Of a stretch of DNA of 64,000 bases, positions 47,957-56,682 are shown piece by piece; within the stretch, counting starts at the first letter, position 1, and every line of letters starts with the position of its first letter. The notes under the pieces are model-generated. The model ran no database searches, had not been told where the DNA came from, and saw only the letters and a list, made by a program, of their open reading frames with translations. The DNA is from Seohaeicola saemankumensis (GTDB lineage Bacteria > Pseudomonadota > Alphaproteobacteria > Rhodobacterales > Rhodobacteraceae), in assembly GCF_021021435.1 (NCBI RefSeq), contig NZ_JAINWI010000003.1:1-64000 (forward strand), written 5' to 3'. Position numbers and translations under genes: made by a program.

Positions 47957-48361
47957 ATGGAAAAGCTGCAGCGCATCATGCATGTGGACGATGCCGATGA
48001 CATCCGGATGATCATCAAGATCACGCTGGAAATGGTTGGCGGGTATCATGTGGACCAGTTTGCCTCGGGTCAGGATGCTGTCGATAATGCTGCGGGCTGC
48101 ACTCCGCAACTTTTCCTGCTGGATTTCATGATGCCCGACATGGACGGTATGGAAACTTGGAACGCGCTGCGCACGCTTTCGGGGTTCGAGAATATCCCCG
48201 CCATTTTCGTGACCGCCAAAGCGGAAGAGAACTTCTCGCAGACTATGCTGGACAAGGGGGCGTTGGCGGTGATCACAAAGCCTTTTGATCCGATGAATAT
48301 CTGCGACCAGATCGAACAGGCTTGGGCCAAATTTCTGACGGATGCAACCTCGGCTGGCTAG
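47957..48361 (+). CDS. Single-domain response regulator
   Basis: A 134-residue CheY-like receiver with no output domain. Acidic pocket residues are Asp11 and Asp12 (MHVDDADD), the phospho-acceptor is Asp56 (FLLDFMMPDMDG), the switch is Thr86 (IFVTAKAEE), and Lys108 lies in VITKPFDP. It probably receives phosphate from the upstream kinase and passes it by protein contact to a phosphotransferase, a second regulator or an enzyme elsewhere. A GTG at 47948 would add three residues. The 178-nt gap after the kinase is AT-rich, so it may have its own promoter. Confidence 0.92.
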   Translation: MEKLQRIMHVDDADDIRMIIKITLEMVGGYHVDQFASGQDAVDNAAGCTPQLFLLDFMMPDMDGMETWNALRTLSGFENIPAIFVTAKAEENFSQTMLDKGALAVITKPFDPMNICDQIEQAWAKFLTDATSAG

Positions 48362-48400
48362 CGCCAGAGCGCGGGATCAAGCCCGCTTGTGCGCCAAGAC

Positions 48401-49615
48401 CTATTGCGCCAGTGTCGTCAGGATCTTGCTGGACCGCTCCAGCGTGCGATGCACAGGGCATTTGTCGGCGATTTCCAATAGACGTTTGCGCTGCGCGGCG
48501 GTCAATTCGCCCTCAAGGTAGATCTCGCGCCGGAAACTGTCGATCTTGTCGCCTGATCCCGCTTTGGCGTCCTGTGCATGCACCTTGTCATGGCTGACAT
48601 CGACGCGGATATGGCGAAGCTTCCAGCCCTTGTGACGTGCATACATGCGGATCGTCATCGAGGTGCAAGCCCCCAATCCGGCAGACAGGAAGCCATAGGG
48701 CGACATGCCGCGATTTGTTCCGCCATAGGCCAGTGGCTCGTCTGCGCGCATATGATGATGGGGACCAGAGGTGACATCTTGCAAGAATCCGGCGGGATCG
48801 GCCTCTGAGACACGCACGATGCCTTCCGGCACACCCGGTGGCGGGGCAGGCGGGCGGAGGTCCAGATAGCGCGCAGACCATGTGGCGATCACATTGGCCG
48901 CATAGTCGGCATCAGCCTCTCGGGTAATCAGATGGTCTGCATCGTCCAGCGTGACAAAGCTTTTGGGATGGCGCGCGGCCATGAAAATGCGGGTGGCGTT
49001 GTCGATGCCTACGATCGCGTCGCGCGGGGCATGCAGAACCAGTAGTGCCGCCTTCATGCGTGCCAGTTCCGGTTGGATCGTCGCGCCTTCGACATCTTCG
49101 ACAAACGCGCGGGTGATCCGGAAAGGACGTCCCCCCAGATCGACCTCGGCGGCGCCCTCCTTGCGGATCCTGTCCAGCGCATCGCCGAAATTGCGGGTGA
49201 CATGTTCAGGATCAAACGGGGCCGCAAGTGTTGCGACGGCCTTGACCCCCGTAATTTGTGGCGCCGCTTTCAGCATCGCCGCCCCGCCCAGAGAATGGCC
49301 GATCAACAAGGTTGCAGGCGTGCCGCGCTTTTCAAGCCATACCGCTGCGGCCTTGAGGTCCTCTACATTCGAGGTGAAGTCTGTATTGGCGAACTCGCCT
49401 TCCGAATGTCCAAGTCCGGTGAAGTCGAAACGCAGAACCGCCAGCCCCATGGTCGCCAGACGCTGCGAGATGCGCCGCGCTGCCGCGATATCCTTGGAAC
49501 AGGTGAAGCAGTGAGCGAAGAGCACCGTGGCCAGATGCGGTCCTTCGGGAAGGTCTAGACGGGCAGCAAGTTGACTCCCGTCATGGCCGGGAAAAGTGAC
49601 ATGTTCGCTGGGCAT
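48401..49615 (-). CDS. Alpha/beta-hydrolase - OsmC fusion protein
   Basis: A 404-residue two-domain protein. Residues about 1-255 form an alpha/beta hydrolase with the nucleophile Ser108 (LLIGHSLGGAAML), an Asp in LHAPRDAIVG, and a His in DDADHLI. Residues about 270-404 are an OsmC-type peroxidase domain with Cys317 (GLGACTSMTIRMYA) and Cys386 (ADKCPVHRTLE), the pair that reduces organic hydroperoxides. This architecture is found widely in proteobacteria as a bifunctional protein; the substrate is unknown. AGGAAG supports the start at 49615. Confidence 0.92.
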   Translation of the reverse strand: MPSEHVTFPGHDGSQLAARLDLPEGPHLATVLFAHCFTCSKDIAAARRISQRLATMGLAVLRFDFTGLGHSEGEFANTDFTSNVEDLKAAAVWLEKRGTPATLLIGHSLGGAAMLKAAPQITGVKAVATLAAPFDPEHVTRNFGDALDRIRKEGAAEVDLGGRPFRITRAFVEDVEGATIQPELARMKAALLVLHAPRDAIVGIDNATRIFMAARHPKSFVTLDDADHLITREADADYAANVIATWSARYLDLRPPAPPPGVPEGIVRVSEADPAGFLQDVTSGPHHHMRADEPLAYGGTNRGMSPYGFLSAGLGACTSMTIRMYARHKGWKLRHIRVDVSHDKVHAQDAKAGSGDKIDSFRREIYLEGELTAAQRKRLLEIADKCPVHRTLERSSKILTTLAQ

Positions 49616-49782
49616 ATGTTCTTCCTGAAGCTGTGTATTCAGACTGTGCCTGCGGCGGCAGGGGCGCAACCCATGTGTCAGCGGCCTCACGCCAAGGTGA
49701 GGGCAAGAGAGGCTCCGATAACCTACATTGTGCATGTCTGCGCGCCTTGCAAAGAAGAAACAATCCGGCGAAAACTGGCCGC

Positions 49783-50541
49783 ATGACAGCGATCTTACAA
49801 ACCAGCCTCGGATATGATCCGACGCGGCATCGTCCCTTGCCGAGCACTGCACCGATGAAGCCTGCCGACTGGATCATCGTCGACGATGCCCATGCCGCGC
49901 AAATGGCGGAACGGGCGCGACTGTTGGAGAACCTCCGCGACAATGTGCTGGCGATGGATGAAAGCGCGCGCCCGGCCGCAGAGGAATTGCTACAGGCCGT
50001 GCTGGATGTGCTGGCGGGCAGGCCGGATCACAGGGTGACGCAAGAGAGCGTTCTGCGTCCTGACGGTGTGACGGTGACCTTAGGGCGTCACGATCCGATG
50101 GCGACATTGGGGCATCTGGTGCAACAGGATCTGTGCCTGATGGAAAAGCACGGCAATGAACACGTGCTGACAGCAGCGGTTTTGTGCTTTCCGGCAAGTT
50201 GGACGCTGGAAGAAAAATTCTTGCGGCCCCTGACAGGCATCCATGTACCAGTGGACGAGTATGATGACACGATGGCGCGCAGGGTGCAGCGTCTGTTTGA
50301 CGGGGTGCAGGTCGGCCGCCCGATCTGGCGCTTCAACGCGCTGTGGTATGCTGATCCTGTCCTGCACCAGCCCCGTCGGGAAAACGAACGCCGCCCCGAA
50401 CGCCACGCTGTCGAGGCGCGCTATTTGCGGACCGAGCGTCAGAGCATCCTGCGCCTGCCCAAGACGGGGGCGGTTGTTTTCGGTATCCATACCAGCGTGC
50501 TGGAGCAGGCAACTGTGCGGGCGCTGTGGCCTGAGGCCTGA
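49783..50541 (+). CDS. Haem-dependent oxidative N-demethylase family protein (DUF3445)
   Basis: A 252-residue DUF3445 member. LGYDPTRHRPLPS and DWIIVDD at the N-terminus, LVQQDLCLMEKHGNEHVLTAAVLCFPASWTLEEKF in the middle, and FGIHTSVLEQA near the C-terminus are the conserved segments. Characterised relatives are haem enzymes that remove methyl groups from amines such as dimethylamine. The link to methylated-amine metabolism fits the sarcosine oxidase elsewhere in the window, but they are 40 kb apart. It is divergent from the hydrolase-OsmC gene. Confidence 0.85.
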   Translation: MTAILQTSLGYDPTRHRPLPSTAPMKPADWIIVDDAHAAQMAERARLLENLRDNVLAMDESARPAAEELLQAVLDVLAGRPDHRVTQESVLRPDGVTVTLGRHDPMATLGHLVQQDLCLMEKHGNEHVLTAAVLCFPASWTLEEKFLRPLTGIHVPVDEYDDTMARRVQRLFDGVQVGRPIWRFNALWYADPVLHQPRRENERRPERHAVEARYLRTERQSILRLPKTGAVVFGIHTSVLEQATVRALWPEA

Positions 50542-50568
50542 TCTGGTCTCAAGGCATCGGCTGAAGTG

Positions 50569-51384
50569 TCAACCGTCGATGCGTTTGCCCATGATCGCGA
50601 TGGCCTTCTGATAGACGCCTGCCGCGTTCCATTCCTTGATCACGCGGAAATTCGGCTCGCCTTCCTGATAGCCTTGTCCCGGTTGCCACCCTTTCTGTCG
50701 CAAGAAATTGGCGGTCGAGGCCAGCGCGTCGGTCATATTGTTCATGTCGACGCGCCCGTCGCCATTGGCGTCCACCGCGTATGTGATGACATTGCCCGGC
50801 AGGAATTGCGTATGTCCCAATTCGCCGTGTTTGGCCCCCACGGATTGCGGCGATATGGTGCCGCGATCGACAAGCTGCAGGGCCGCCAGCGCATGTCCCG
50901 AAAAGAACTCTGACCGGCGGCAGTCATAGGCCAGTGTCGCGATTGCCGATACAACATTGCTGTCACCCATGAAATTGCCGAAAGCAGTTTCCATTCCGTG
51001 GATGGCGATAATCACCCCTGCAGGCACACCGTATTGCCGTTCCAGCGCATTATAGAATGCAGCGTCGCGGGATTTGCGTTTCTTGCCCTGCGCCACGATT
51101 GTCGCGGCACCGCGCACTTCCATGAACCTCTCGAGCGTGAAGCCAAAGCTTTTCTGGTTGCGGTCCGCCGCGATGGTGCGCGTGGCATAGCTGGTGCCCG
51201 CAAGCGCGTTCAGGCCTCGCTCACCAATGCCGGATTGCGCGGCAATCCGCGCGAAATCGCGTTTCCATGCATCGAAACCGGCGGCCGTATTGCCGCACTG
51301 TGCAGCGGCCAGCGGGGTGGCAGCGAAGAGGTCCAGCAGCGCCGAGGCAAGAATTGCGCGGGCGGAAACAGGAAATGTCAGCAT
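50569..51384 (-). CDS. Lytic murein transglycosylase (MltB type)
   Basis: A 271-residue periplasmic enzyme that cleaves peptidoglycan glycan strands to 1,6-anhydro products. The signal peptide covers about residues 1-28 (ending AAAQC). The catalytic acid is Glu132 in AIHGMETAFGNFMG, and GELGHTQFLPGNVITYAVD plus the EF-hand-like DANGDGRVDMNN follow, as in MltB. It converges with the DUF3445 gene with a 27-nt gap. Confidence 0.92.
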   Translation of the reverse strand: MLTFPVSARAILASALLDLFAATPLAAAQCGNTAAGFDAWKRDFARIAAQSGIGERGLNALAGTSYATRTIAADRNQKSFGFTLERFMEVRGAATIVAQGKKRKSRDAAFYNALERQYGVPAGVIIAIHGMETAFGNFMGDSNVVSAIATLAYDCRRSEFFSGHALAALQLVDRGTISPQSVGAKHGELGHTQFLPGNVITYAVDANGDGRVDMNNMTDALASTANFLRQKGWQPGQGYQEGEPNFRVIKEWNAAGVYQKAIAIMGKRIDG

Positions 51385-51446
51385 GTCGAATAACCTTATC
51401 TGGGAATGATCCGACCCTAGCTTCAGAGAAGCTTCAGTGCAAACAG

Positions 51447-51480
51447 AACAACACCCCCGCGGTTCAGGCAGGGGTGTTCC
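51447..51480 (-). terminator. Terminator downstream of the 51522-52583 gene
   Basis: GAACAACACCCC pairs imperfectly with GGGGTGTTCC around an 11-14-nt loop, 42 nt past the stop of the minus-strand gene at 51522. T-rich bases follow on the minus strand (TGTTCTGTTTG). Confidence 0.6.
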
Positions 51481-51521
51481 AATTTGTCAGGTTGACCGCA
51501 GCGCGCACAAGGGTGGCTTTC

Positions 51522-52583
51522 TCAGAAAAACACCTGCGATAGCGGCGCGCCTATTACCGGAAGCCCGCCAAGTGCCGTAACGGCCTGCTCGGTCAAACCC
51601 ATTTGCGCCAGTCCGACAAAAAGACCTGTCAGGGCAAGGGCGGTGAGGGCCAGACGCAGATCCTCGCCACGGATAAGATTATAGACCATGAGGGCGATAC
51701 CCACCGGAAGCGAGACAAGGCTGACAACAAGCGATACAGCCCATGTCGCCAGACGTGATGTCGTGCTCGGTTCCGAGATCACAACTTCGGGTTCCACGAT
51801 GTCCTCGGCTGCCGGAATATCCTGTTCCTCGTGCTTGAACACGGCGGTCAGATAGCGCTGGTTGCTGTTCTCCTCTTTTGCGCTGGTTGACGCTTGGGCA
51901 GCGGCTAGGCGTGAATGGCTTTCCAGTCTTTCGCAGGTGTCGTCGATATCGGGAAACAGGCTTGAAACGCGGTTGGCCTGATTTTTCGCGAAAGGCAGAA
52001 CGGGCGAGGGACGCTTGCGGCGCTCGGCAGGGATGCGGTTATCCAGAGCGGCGCTGGATACACGACGCGGAGTAACCTTTTCCAGAACCGACAGGAAGGA
52101 AGAGGTTTTCAGCATCATATCGGGTTGCAACCATTGAACAAAATCAGGGTCCAGCACCTGCGCCAGTTCCAGTGTGGCAAGGGCCAGCGCGGAATGGGCT
52201 GTTACCGTCGATCTTTCGGCCTCGCGCAGGCTTGGCATATCCGATGGGCGTTTGATGATCGTGACGGTAAGGGTCAGCGTCGGGGTCGAAAGATCAATCT
52301 CGACGGGTGTGTGGCGCTGGTGTGCATCGCTCAACGCGACATCCATCGTCTGCATCCCGTCGGACTGCTCTTGCGTGTCCTCGCTATACTGCGTGTGCAT
52401 ATGCAGTTCGAATTCGTTCAACCCCAACTTGAGATGGTCAGCCGCCATGACCTGTGAATCCTCGACGCCAAAGCCGCGTGCGCCCAGAACCCGCTCGAGG
52501 CGGCCGGAAAGAAAACGAAGATCCAAGGGTCTCGAACCGAGAAAAACCAATCCAGCAGTACACCGGGTATTGTCCATACGCAT
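51522..52583 (-). CDS. Uncharacterised membrane-anchored protein
   Basis: A 353-residue protein that I do not recognise. The N-terminal half is mixed alpha/beta (FLGSRPLDLRFLSGRLERVL; TLTLTVTIIKRP), and the middle is polar and probably flexible (about 185-260). Two hydrophobic segments at about 275-300 and 310-330 form a C-terminal membrane anchor. The opening, with residues about length, Arg and Leu patterns, recalls roseobacter hypothetical proteins; no catalytic motif is visible. The start at 52583 follows GGAGG; the frame is open 57 nt further. It lies alone between mltB-like and glnA genes. Confidence 0.65.
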   Translation of the reverse strand: MRMDNTRCTAGLVFLGSRPLDLRFLSGRLERVLGARGFGVEDSQVMAADHLKLGLNEFELHMHTQYSEDTQEQSDGMQTMDVALSDAHQRHTPVEIDLSTPTLTLTVTIIKRPSDMPSLREAERSTVTAHSALALATLELAQVLDPDFVQWLQPDMMLKTSSFLSVLEKVTPRRVSSAALDNRIPAERRKRPSPVLPFAKNQANRVSSLFPDIDDTCERLESHSRLAAAQASTSAKEENSNQRYLTAVFKHEEQDIPAAEDIVEPEVVISEPSTTSRLATWAVSLVVSLVSLPVGIALMVYNLIRGEDLRLALTALALTGLFVGLAQMGLTEQAVTALGGLPVIGAPLSQVFF

Positions 52584-52730
52584 GGCAGCCTCCGCGAGGT
52601 GATGTCTGACTGCTATTTTATGGTTAACGAAAAGGGGCATTTTTTGTTCGAAATCCGTTCAGCCTGCGGCATGGCGTGGAAATGTCGTCTTTTCATACTT
52701 GTATCAGACACATTTCTGCCCAGAAATGGG

Positions 52731-52758
52731 GTAAGGGCGCCTCTAAAGGCGCCCTTAC
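52731..52758 (-). terminator. Rho-independent terminator of the glnB-glnA operon
   Basis: GTAAGGGCGCC pairs perfectly with GGCGCCCTTAC around a 6-nt loop, 43 nt after the glnA stop on the minus strand. The following T-run is short. Confidence 0.75.
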
Positions 52759-52800
52759 TGTGTCTTTCGATAAATTGCTGCGACTCAGTGGTCGGAAGGA

Positions 52801-54207
52801 TCAGCAGCTATAGTAGTTCTTGAACTCGACCGGGTGAGGGGTCATGTCGTACTCTTCGATCTCTTCCATCTTCAGACCGATATAGCCCATGATCTGGTCT
52901 TTGGTGAAGACGTCACCGGCCAGCAGGTAATCCATGTCCTTTTGCAGCTCTTCCACGGCCTCGCGGAGCGATCCGCAGACGGTGGGGATGCCGGCCAGCT
53001 CTTCTGCGGGCAGGTCATAGAGGTTCTTGTCCATGGCTTCGCCCGGATCAATCTTGTTCTTGATCCCGTCAAGGCCAGCCATCAGCAGAGCCGAGAAAGC
53101 CAGATAGGGGTTTGCCGCGGGGTCGGGGAAGCGGGCCTCGACGCGCTTTGCCTTCGGGCTTTCCGTCCAAGGAATACGAACGCAACCCGAGCGGTTGCGG
53201 GCCGAATAGGCGCGCAGAACGGGGGCCTCATAGCCGGGCACCAGACGCTTGTAGCTGTTGGTGGTCGGGTTGGTGAAGGCGTTCAGCGACTTGGCATGCT
53301 TCAGGATGCCGCCGATGAAATACAGCGCTTCCTGGCTCAGGTCGGCGTATTTATCGCCTGCGAACAGCGGCTTGCCGTCTTTCCAGATCGACATGTTCAC
53401 GTGCATGCCCGAACCGTTGTCGCCCTTGATCGGCTTTGGCATGAAGGTTGCCGAACGACCGTAGGCCAGCGCCACGTTGTGGATGACGTATTTGTACTTC
53501 TGGATGTTGTCGGCCTGTTCGGTCAGCGAGCCGAAAATCAGGCCCAGCTCGTGCTGCGAGGTTGCAACCTCGTGGTGGTGCTTATCGACCTTCATCCCCA
53601 TGCGCTTCATGGTGGACAGCATTTCCGAACGGATATCCTGACCGTCATCGGCGGGGTTCACAGGGAAATAGCCGCCCTTATAGCCGGGACGGTGGCCAGT
53701 GTTGCCCATCTCGAACTCGGTATCGGTGTTCCAGGCCGCGTGGTCCGCATCGACCGAGAAGGACACTTTGTTAGGTGTCACGGAATAGCGCACGTCGTCG
53801 AACAGGAAGAATTCCGCTTCGGGGCCGAAATAGGCGGTATCACCGATGCCGCTGGACTTCAGGTAAGCCTCGGCTTTCTCGGCTGTGCCGCGCGGGTCGC
53901 GGTCATAGGATTCACCGGTGTCCGGCTCTACGATCGAGCAATGGATGCACAGTGTCTTTTCGGCATAGAACGGATCAAGATAAACGCTGTCCGTGTCGGG
54001 CATCAGCTTCATGTCCGAGGCCTCGATGGATTTCCAGCCTGCGATGGACGAGCCATCAAACATAAAGCCTTCTTCCAGAAAATCCTCGTCGACCAGATCC
54101 GCGATAACGGTTACGTGCTGCAATCTGCCGCGCGGGTCGGTGAAGCGGATGTCGACATATTCAACGTCCTCGTCCTTGATCAGCTTGAGAACTGCGTCCT
54201 TGCTCAT
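52801..54207 (-). CDS. glnA: Glutamine synthetase type I
   Basis: Central nitrogen-assimilation enzyme that makes glutamine from glutamate, NH3 and ATP. The 468-residue protein has [21 protein letters not shown] (metal and ammonium site), [13 protein letters not shown], the ATP-binding [21 protein letters not shown] block, and [15 protein letters not shown] contains the adenylylated Tyr of the GlnE-regulated dodecamer. It lies 30 nt after glnB in the classic glnBA operon. Confidence 0.98.
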   Translation of the reverse strand: MSKDAVLKLIKDEDVEYVDIRFTDPRGRLQHVTVIADLVDEDFLEEGFMFDGSSIAGWKSIEASDMKLMPDTDSVYLDPFYAEKTLCIHCSIVEPDTGESYDRDPRGTAEKAEAYLKSSGIGDTAYFGPEAEFFLFDDVRYSVTPNKVSFSVDADHAAWNTDTEFEMGNTGHRPGYKGGYFPVNPADDGQDIRSEMLSTMKRMGMKVDKHHHEVATSQHELGLIFGSLTEQADNIQKYKYVIHNVALAYGRSATFMPKPIKGDNGSGMHVNMSIWKDGKPLFAGDKYADLSQEALYFIGGILKHAKSLNAFTNPTTNSYKRLVPGYEAPVLRAYSARNRSGCVRIPWTESPKAKRVEARFPDPAANPYLAFSALLMAGLDGIKNKIDPGEAMDKNLYDLPAEELAGIPTVCGSLREAVEELQKDMDYLLAGDVFTKDQIMGYIGLKMEEIEEYDMTPHPVEFKNYYSC

Positions 54208-54237
54208 TCTCTTGTCCCTTTCAGTTTGTGGAGTAAA

Positions 54238-54907
<670 letters not shown>

Positions 54908-55777
54908 ATGTCGAGAGAGCCGCGTATCTTTATGTTCTCGCCCCTGATGCAGCAGCATCTGCAAAAAGCGGCGGATGCGCATAAATACACGCACGGTCAT
55001 GCCGTGATTGTGACAGGGGGCGCAGGGCGTACAGGGGCTGCGCGACTGGCGGGGCGCGGGGCCTTGCGGATCGGGGCAGGCCTGGTGACGCTGGTGGTTC
55101 CTGATGACGCGGTGGCCGAGGTTTCCAGCCAGATCACTGCGATCATGATGTCGCCGCTTGGCGGAATCGGCGATCTGGACGGCCTGCTGCGTGACCCACG
55201 ATTGTCAGCTTTGTGCGTCGGGCCGGGTCTGGGGCTTGAACCAAGGCAGGCCGACATCGTGGCCGCAGTGCTGGCAAGGGCACGCCCGACAGTTCTGGAT
55301 GCCGATGCCCTGACCTTGATCGCCAATTCATCGAGGTTAAGGCAGTCGCTGCATCCCACATGTATCCTGACACCGCATGAGGGAGAGTTTGCACGACTGT
55401 TTCCCGATCTGGCCGATGATCTGCCAGACCAGTCCAGGATTTCGGCGCGCGCGCAGGTGCTGCGATCGGCAGCGGCGCGGGTGGGTTGTACCGTTTTGTT
55501 GAAAGGACCGGCCACGCTGGTGGCCGATCATACCGGTCAGGCATGGGTTCATCCCTCTTCGCCGGATGGCGGGCTGTCATGGCTGGCCACCGCAGGGTCG
55601 GGCGATGTGCTGGCAGGGTTCTGTGTCGGTCTGCTGGCGCGCGGTCTGTCGCCCATGCTGGCGGCAAACCTTGCGATTCATCTGCACCGATCAGCGGCGC
55701 GGCAGTTTGGCCCTGGTCTGATTGCCGAAGACCTGCCAGAAGTTCTCCCCGCGCTGTTCCGCGATATGGGGCTTTGA
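54908..55777 (+). CDS. nnrD: ADP-dependent NAD(P)H-hydrate dehydratase (epimerase domain missing)
   Basis: Repairs hydrated NAD(P)H by ADP-dependent dehydration. The 289-residue protein is the carbohydrate-kinase-like YjeF C-terminal domain only. HKYTHGHAVIVTGGAGRTGAARLAGRGALRIGAGLVTL begins it in two overlapping blocks, LCVGPGLGL and VLDADALTLIA follow, LTPHEGEFARLFPD comes next, and TAGSGDVLAGF is the nucleotide-binding Gly-Asp motif. In many proteobacteria the same chain also carries the N-terminal epimerase domain (NnrE); here no trace of it is seen between glnB and this gene. AGGA lies 7 nt ahead of the start. Confidence 0.9.
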   Translation: MSREPRIFMFSPLMQQHLQKAADAHKYTHGHAVIVTGGAGRTGAARLAGRGALRIGAGLVTLVVPDDAVAEVSSQITAIMMSPLGGIGDLDGLLRDPRLSALCVGPGLGLEPRQADIVAAVLARARPTVLDADALTLIANSSRLRQSLHPTCILTPHEGEFARLFPDLADDLPDQSRISARAQVLRSAAARVGCTVLLKGPATLVADHTGQAWVHPSSPDGGLSWLATAGSGDVLAGFCVGLLARGLSPMLAANLAIHLHRSAARQFGPGLIAEDLPEVLPALFRDMGL

Positions 55778-55793
55778 CAATGCGGCGACAGCA

Positions 55794-56309
55794 TCACGCT
55801 GCCAGACTGACCTGTCCTGCCTCAAGGCAAAGTAGTTCCAGACCATCGGCATAGACAATCTGCGGGCTGTGAAAGATCAATTGCACCAAGGTCAGCGTTC
55901 GATCCTCCAGTCCGATGATTCCGGGGCCTACTGGCAGGTCGCCTGCGCGCAACAGGCCTGCGGACTCACCGGTTAGCAAGCTGGCAAGTTTTCCGCGCAG
56001 CAAAAGATGCTGGTCGGCGCCGAGGATCGTATCGGTATCGGGGCGGATATCGGCCAATGTGCCTTGCTGGATCTGCACGAAATTGCCACGGACAGTGCGG
56101 CTGTCAATCGCGGCAATGCGTACCATGCCGGCATTGCGCGTTATGATACGGTCGCCCGGACACAGGAATTCAACAGGGATTGCGCCTTCGGCAGACAGGA
56201 TAATACTGCCCGCCACGATCCCGACTGCTGCACGGGAATGCTTGCTTGGACCTTGCCCTATTTGCGCAGGCGGCACATCCACGGATGTGTGCGCGTTTCG
56301 TCCTGCCAT
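55794..56309 (-). CDS. Stand-alone Hint-domain protein
   Basis: A 171-residue protein with a Hedgehog/intein-like (Hint) fold. GIVAGSIILSAEGAIPVEFL is followed by CPGDRIITRNAGMVRI, ADQHLLLRGKLASLL, and LIFHSPQIVYADGLELLCLEAG, the roseobacter Hint_2-type blocks. Hint domains normally self-splice or self-cleave, starting from a Cys or Ser at the first position. Here the entry is Gly-Ile-Val-Ala-Gly, without a Cys, so autoprocessing is doubtful. No partner domain is attached. It is convergent with nnrD. Confidence 0.75.
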   Translation of the reverse strand: MAGRNAHTSVDVPPAQIGQGPSKHSRAAVGIVAGSIILSAEGAIPVEFLCPGDRIITRNAGMVRIAAIDSRTVRGNFVQIQQGTLADIRPDTDTILGADQHLLLRGKLASLLTGESAGLLRAGDLPVGPGIIGLEDRTLTLVQLIFHSPQIVYADGLELLCLEAGQVSLAA

Positions 56310-56532
56310 CTCTGCCTCTGTTTTTCTGCAACTTTTTTTCGTAACTCTAGGTCAACGGCGGATGGCTGTCGCGGGTTTATACGCGCTTGAATGATTTGAT
56401 CCGGACATATGGCCTTTGCGCCGCATCAAGGCAGGGGCGGCAAGGGCCCGCCGCTGGTCCAGAGCGTGTTTCAAAGGCTATTTTTCCTCTCGCATCCCTC
56501 ATCAGGGTTTGCTAGACAGCGCCGGAACCGCG

Positions 56533-56561
56533 GGCAGCCTCCATTTCCGGATGGGGCTGCC
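56533..56561. repeat. Stem-loop upstream of tRNA-Leu
   Basis: GGCAGCC (56533-56539) pairs with GGCTGCC (56555-56561), extended by CCAT/ATGG with one bulged base and a TTCCGG loop. It ends 14 nt ahead of the tRNA. A T-rich stretch (TGCGTTTGGTTTT) follows, so it could terminate any upstream plus-strand transcript or be part of the tRNA leader. Confidence 0.45.
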
Positions 56562-56575
56562 TGCGTTTGGTTTTC

Positions 56576-56659
56576 GCGGGTGTGGCGAAATGGTAGACGC
56601 ACCAGATTTAGGTTCTGGCGCCGCAAGGCGTGGGGGTTCAAGTCCCTCCACCCGCACCA
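56576..56659 (+). tRNA. tRNA-Leu (anticodon UAG)
   Basis: A complete cloverleaf. The acceptor arm GCGGGTG pairs with CACCCGC; the anticodon stem CCAGA/TCTGG encloses TTTAGGT with anticodon TAG (56609-56611), reading CUA. A long class II variable arm (CGCCGCAAGGCGT) is typical of leucine tRNAs, and GGTTCAAGTCC forms the T arm. The CCA end is encoded (56657-56659). It is immediately followed by tig. Confidence 0.97.
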
Positions 56660-56682
56660 TGGATATGAAAAGGACAAGTAGA

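Noticed and set aside
56416-56682. Trigger factor frame open through the tRNA gene
   Set aside because: The tRNA cloverleaf is complete and the tig family start MQVTETL has its own ribosome-binding site.
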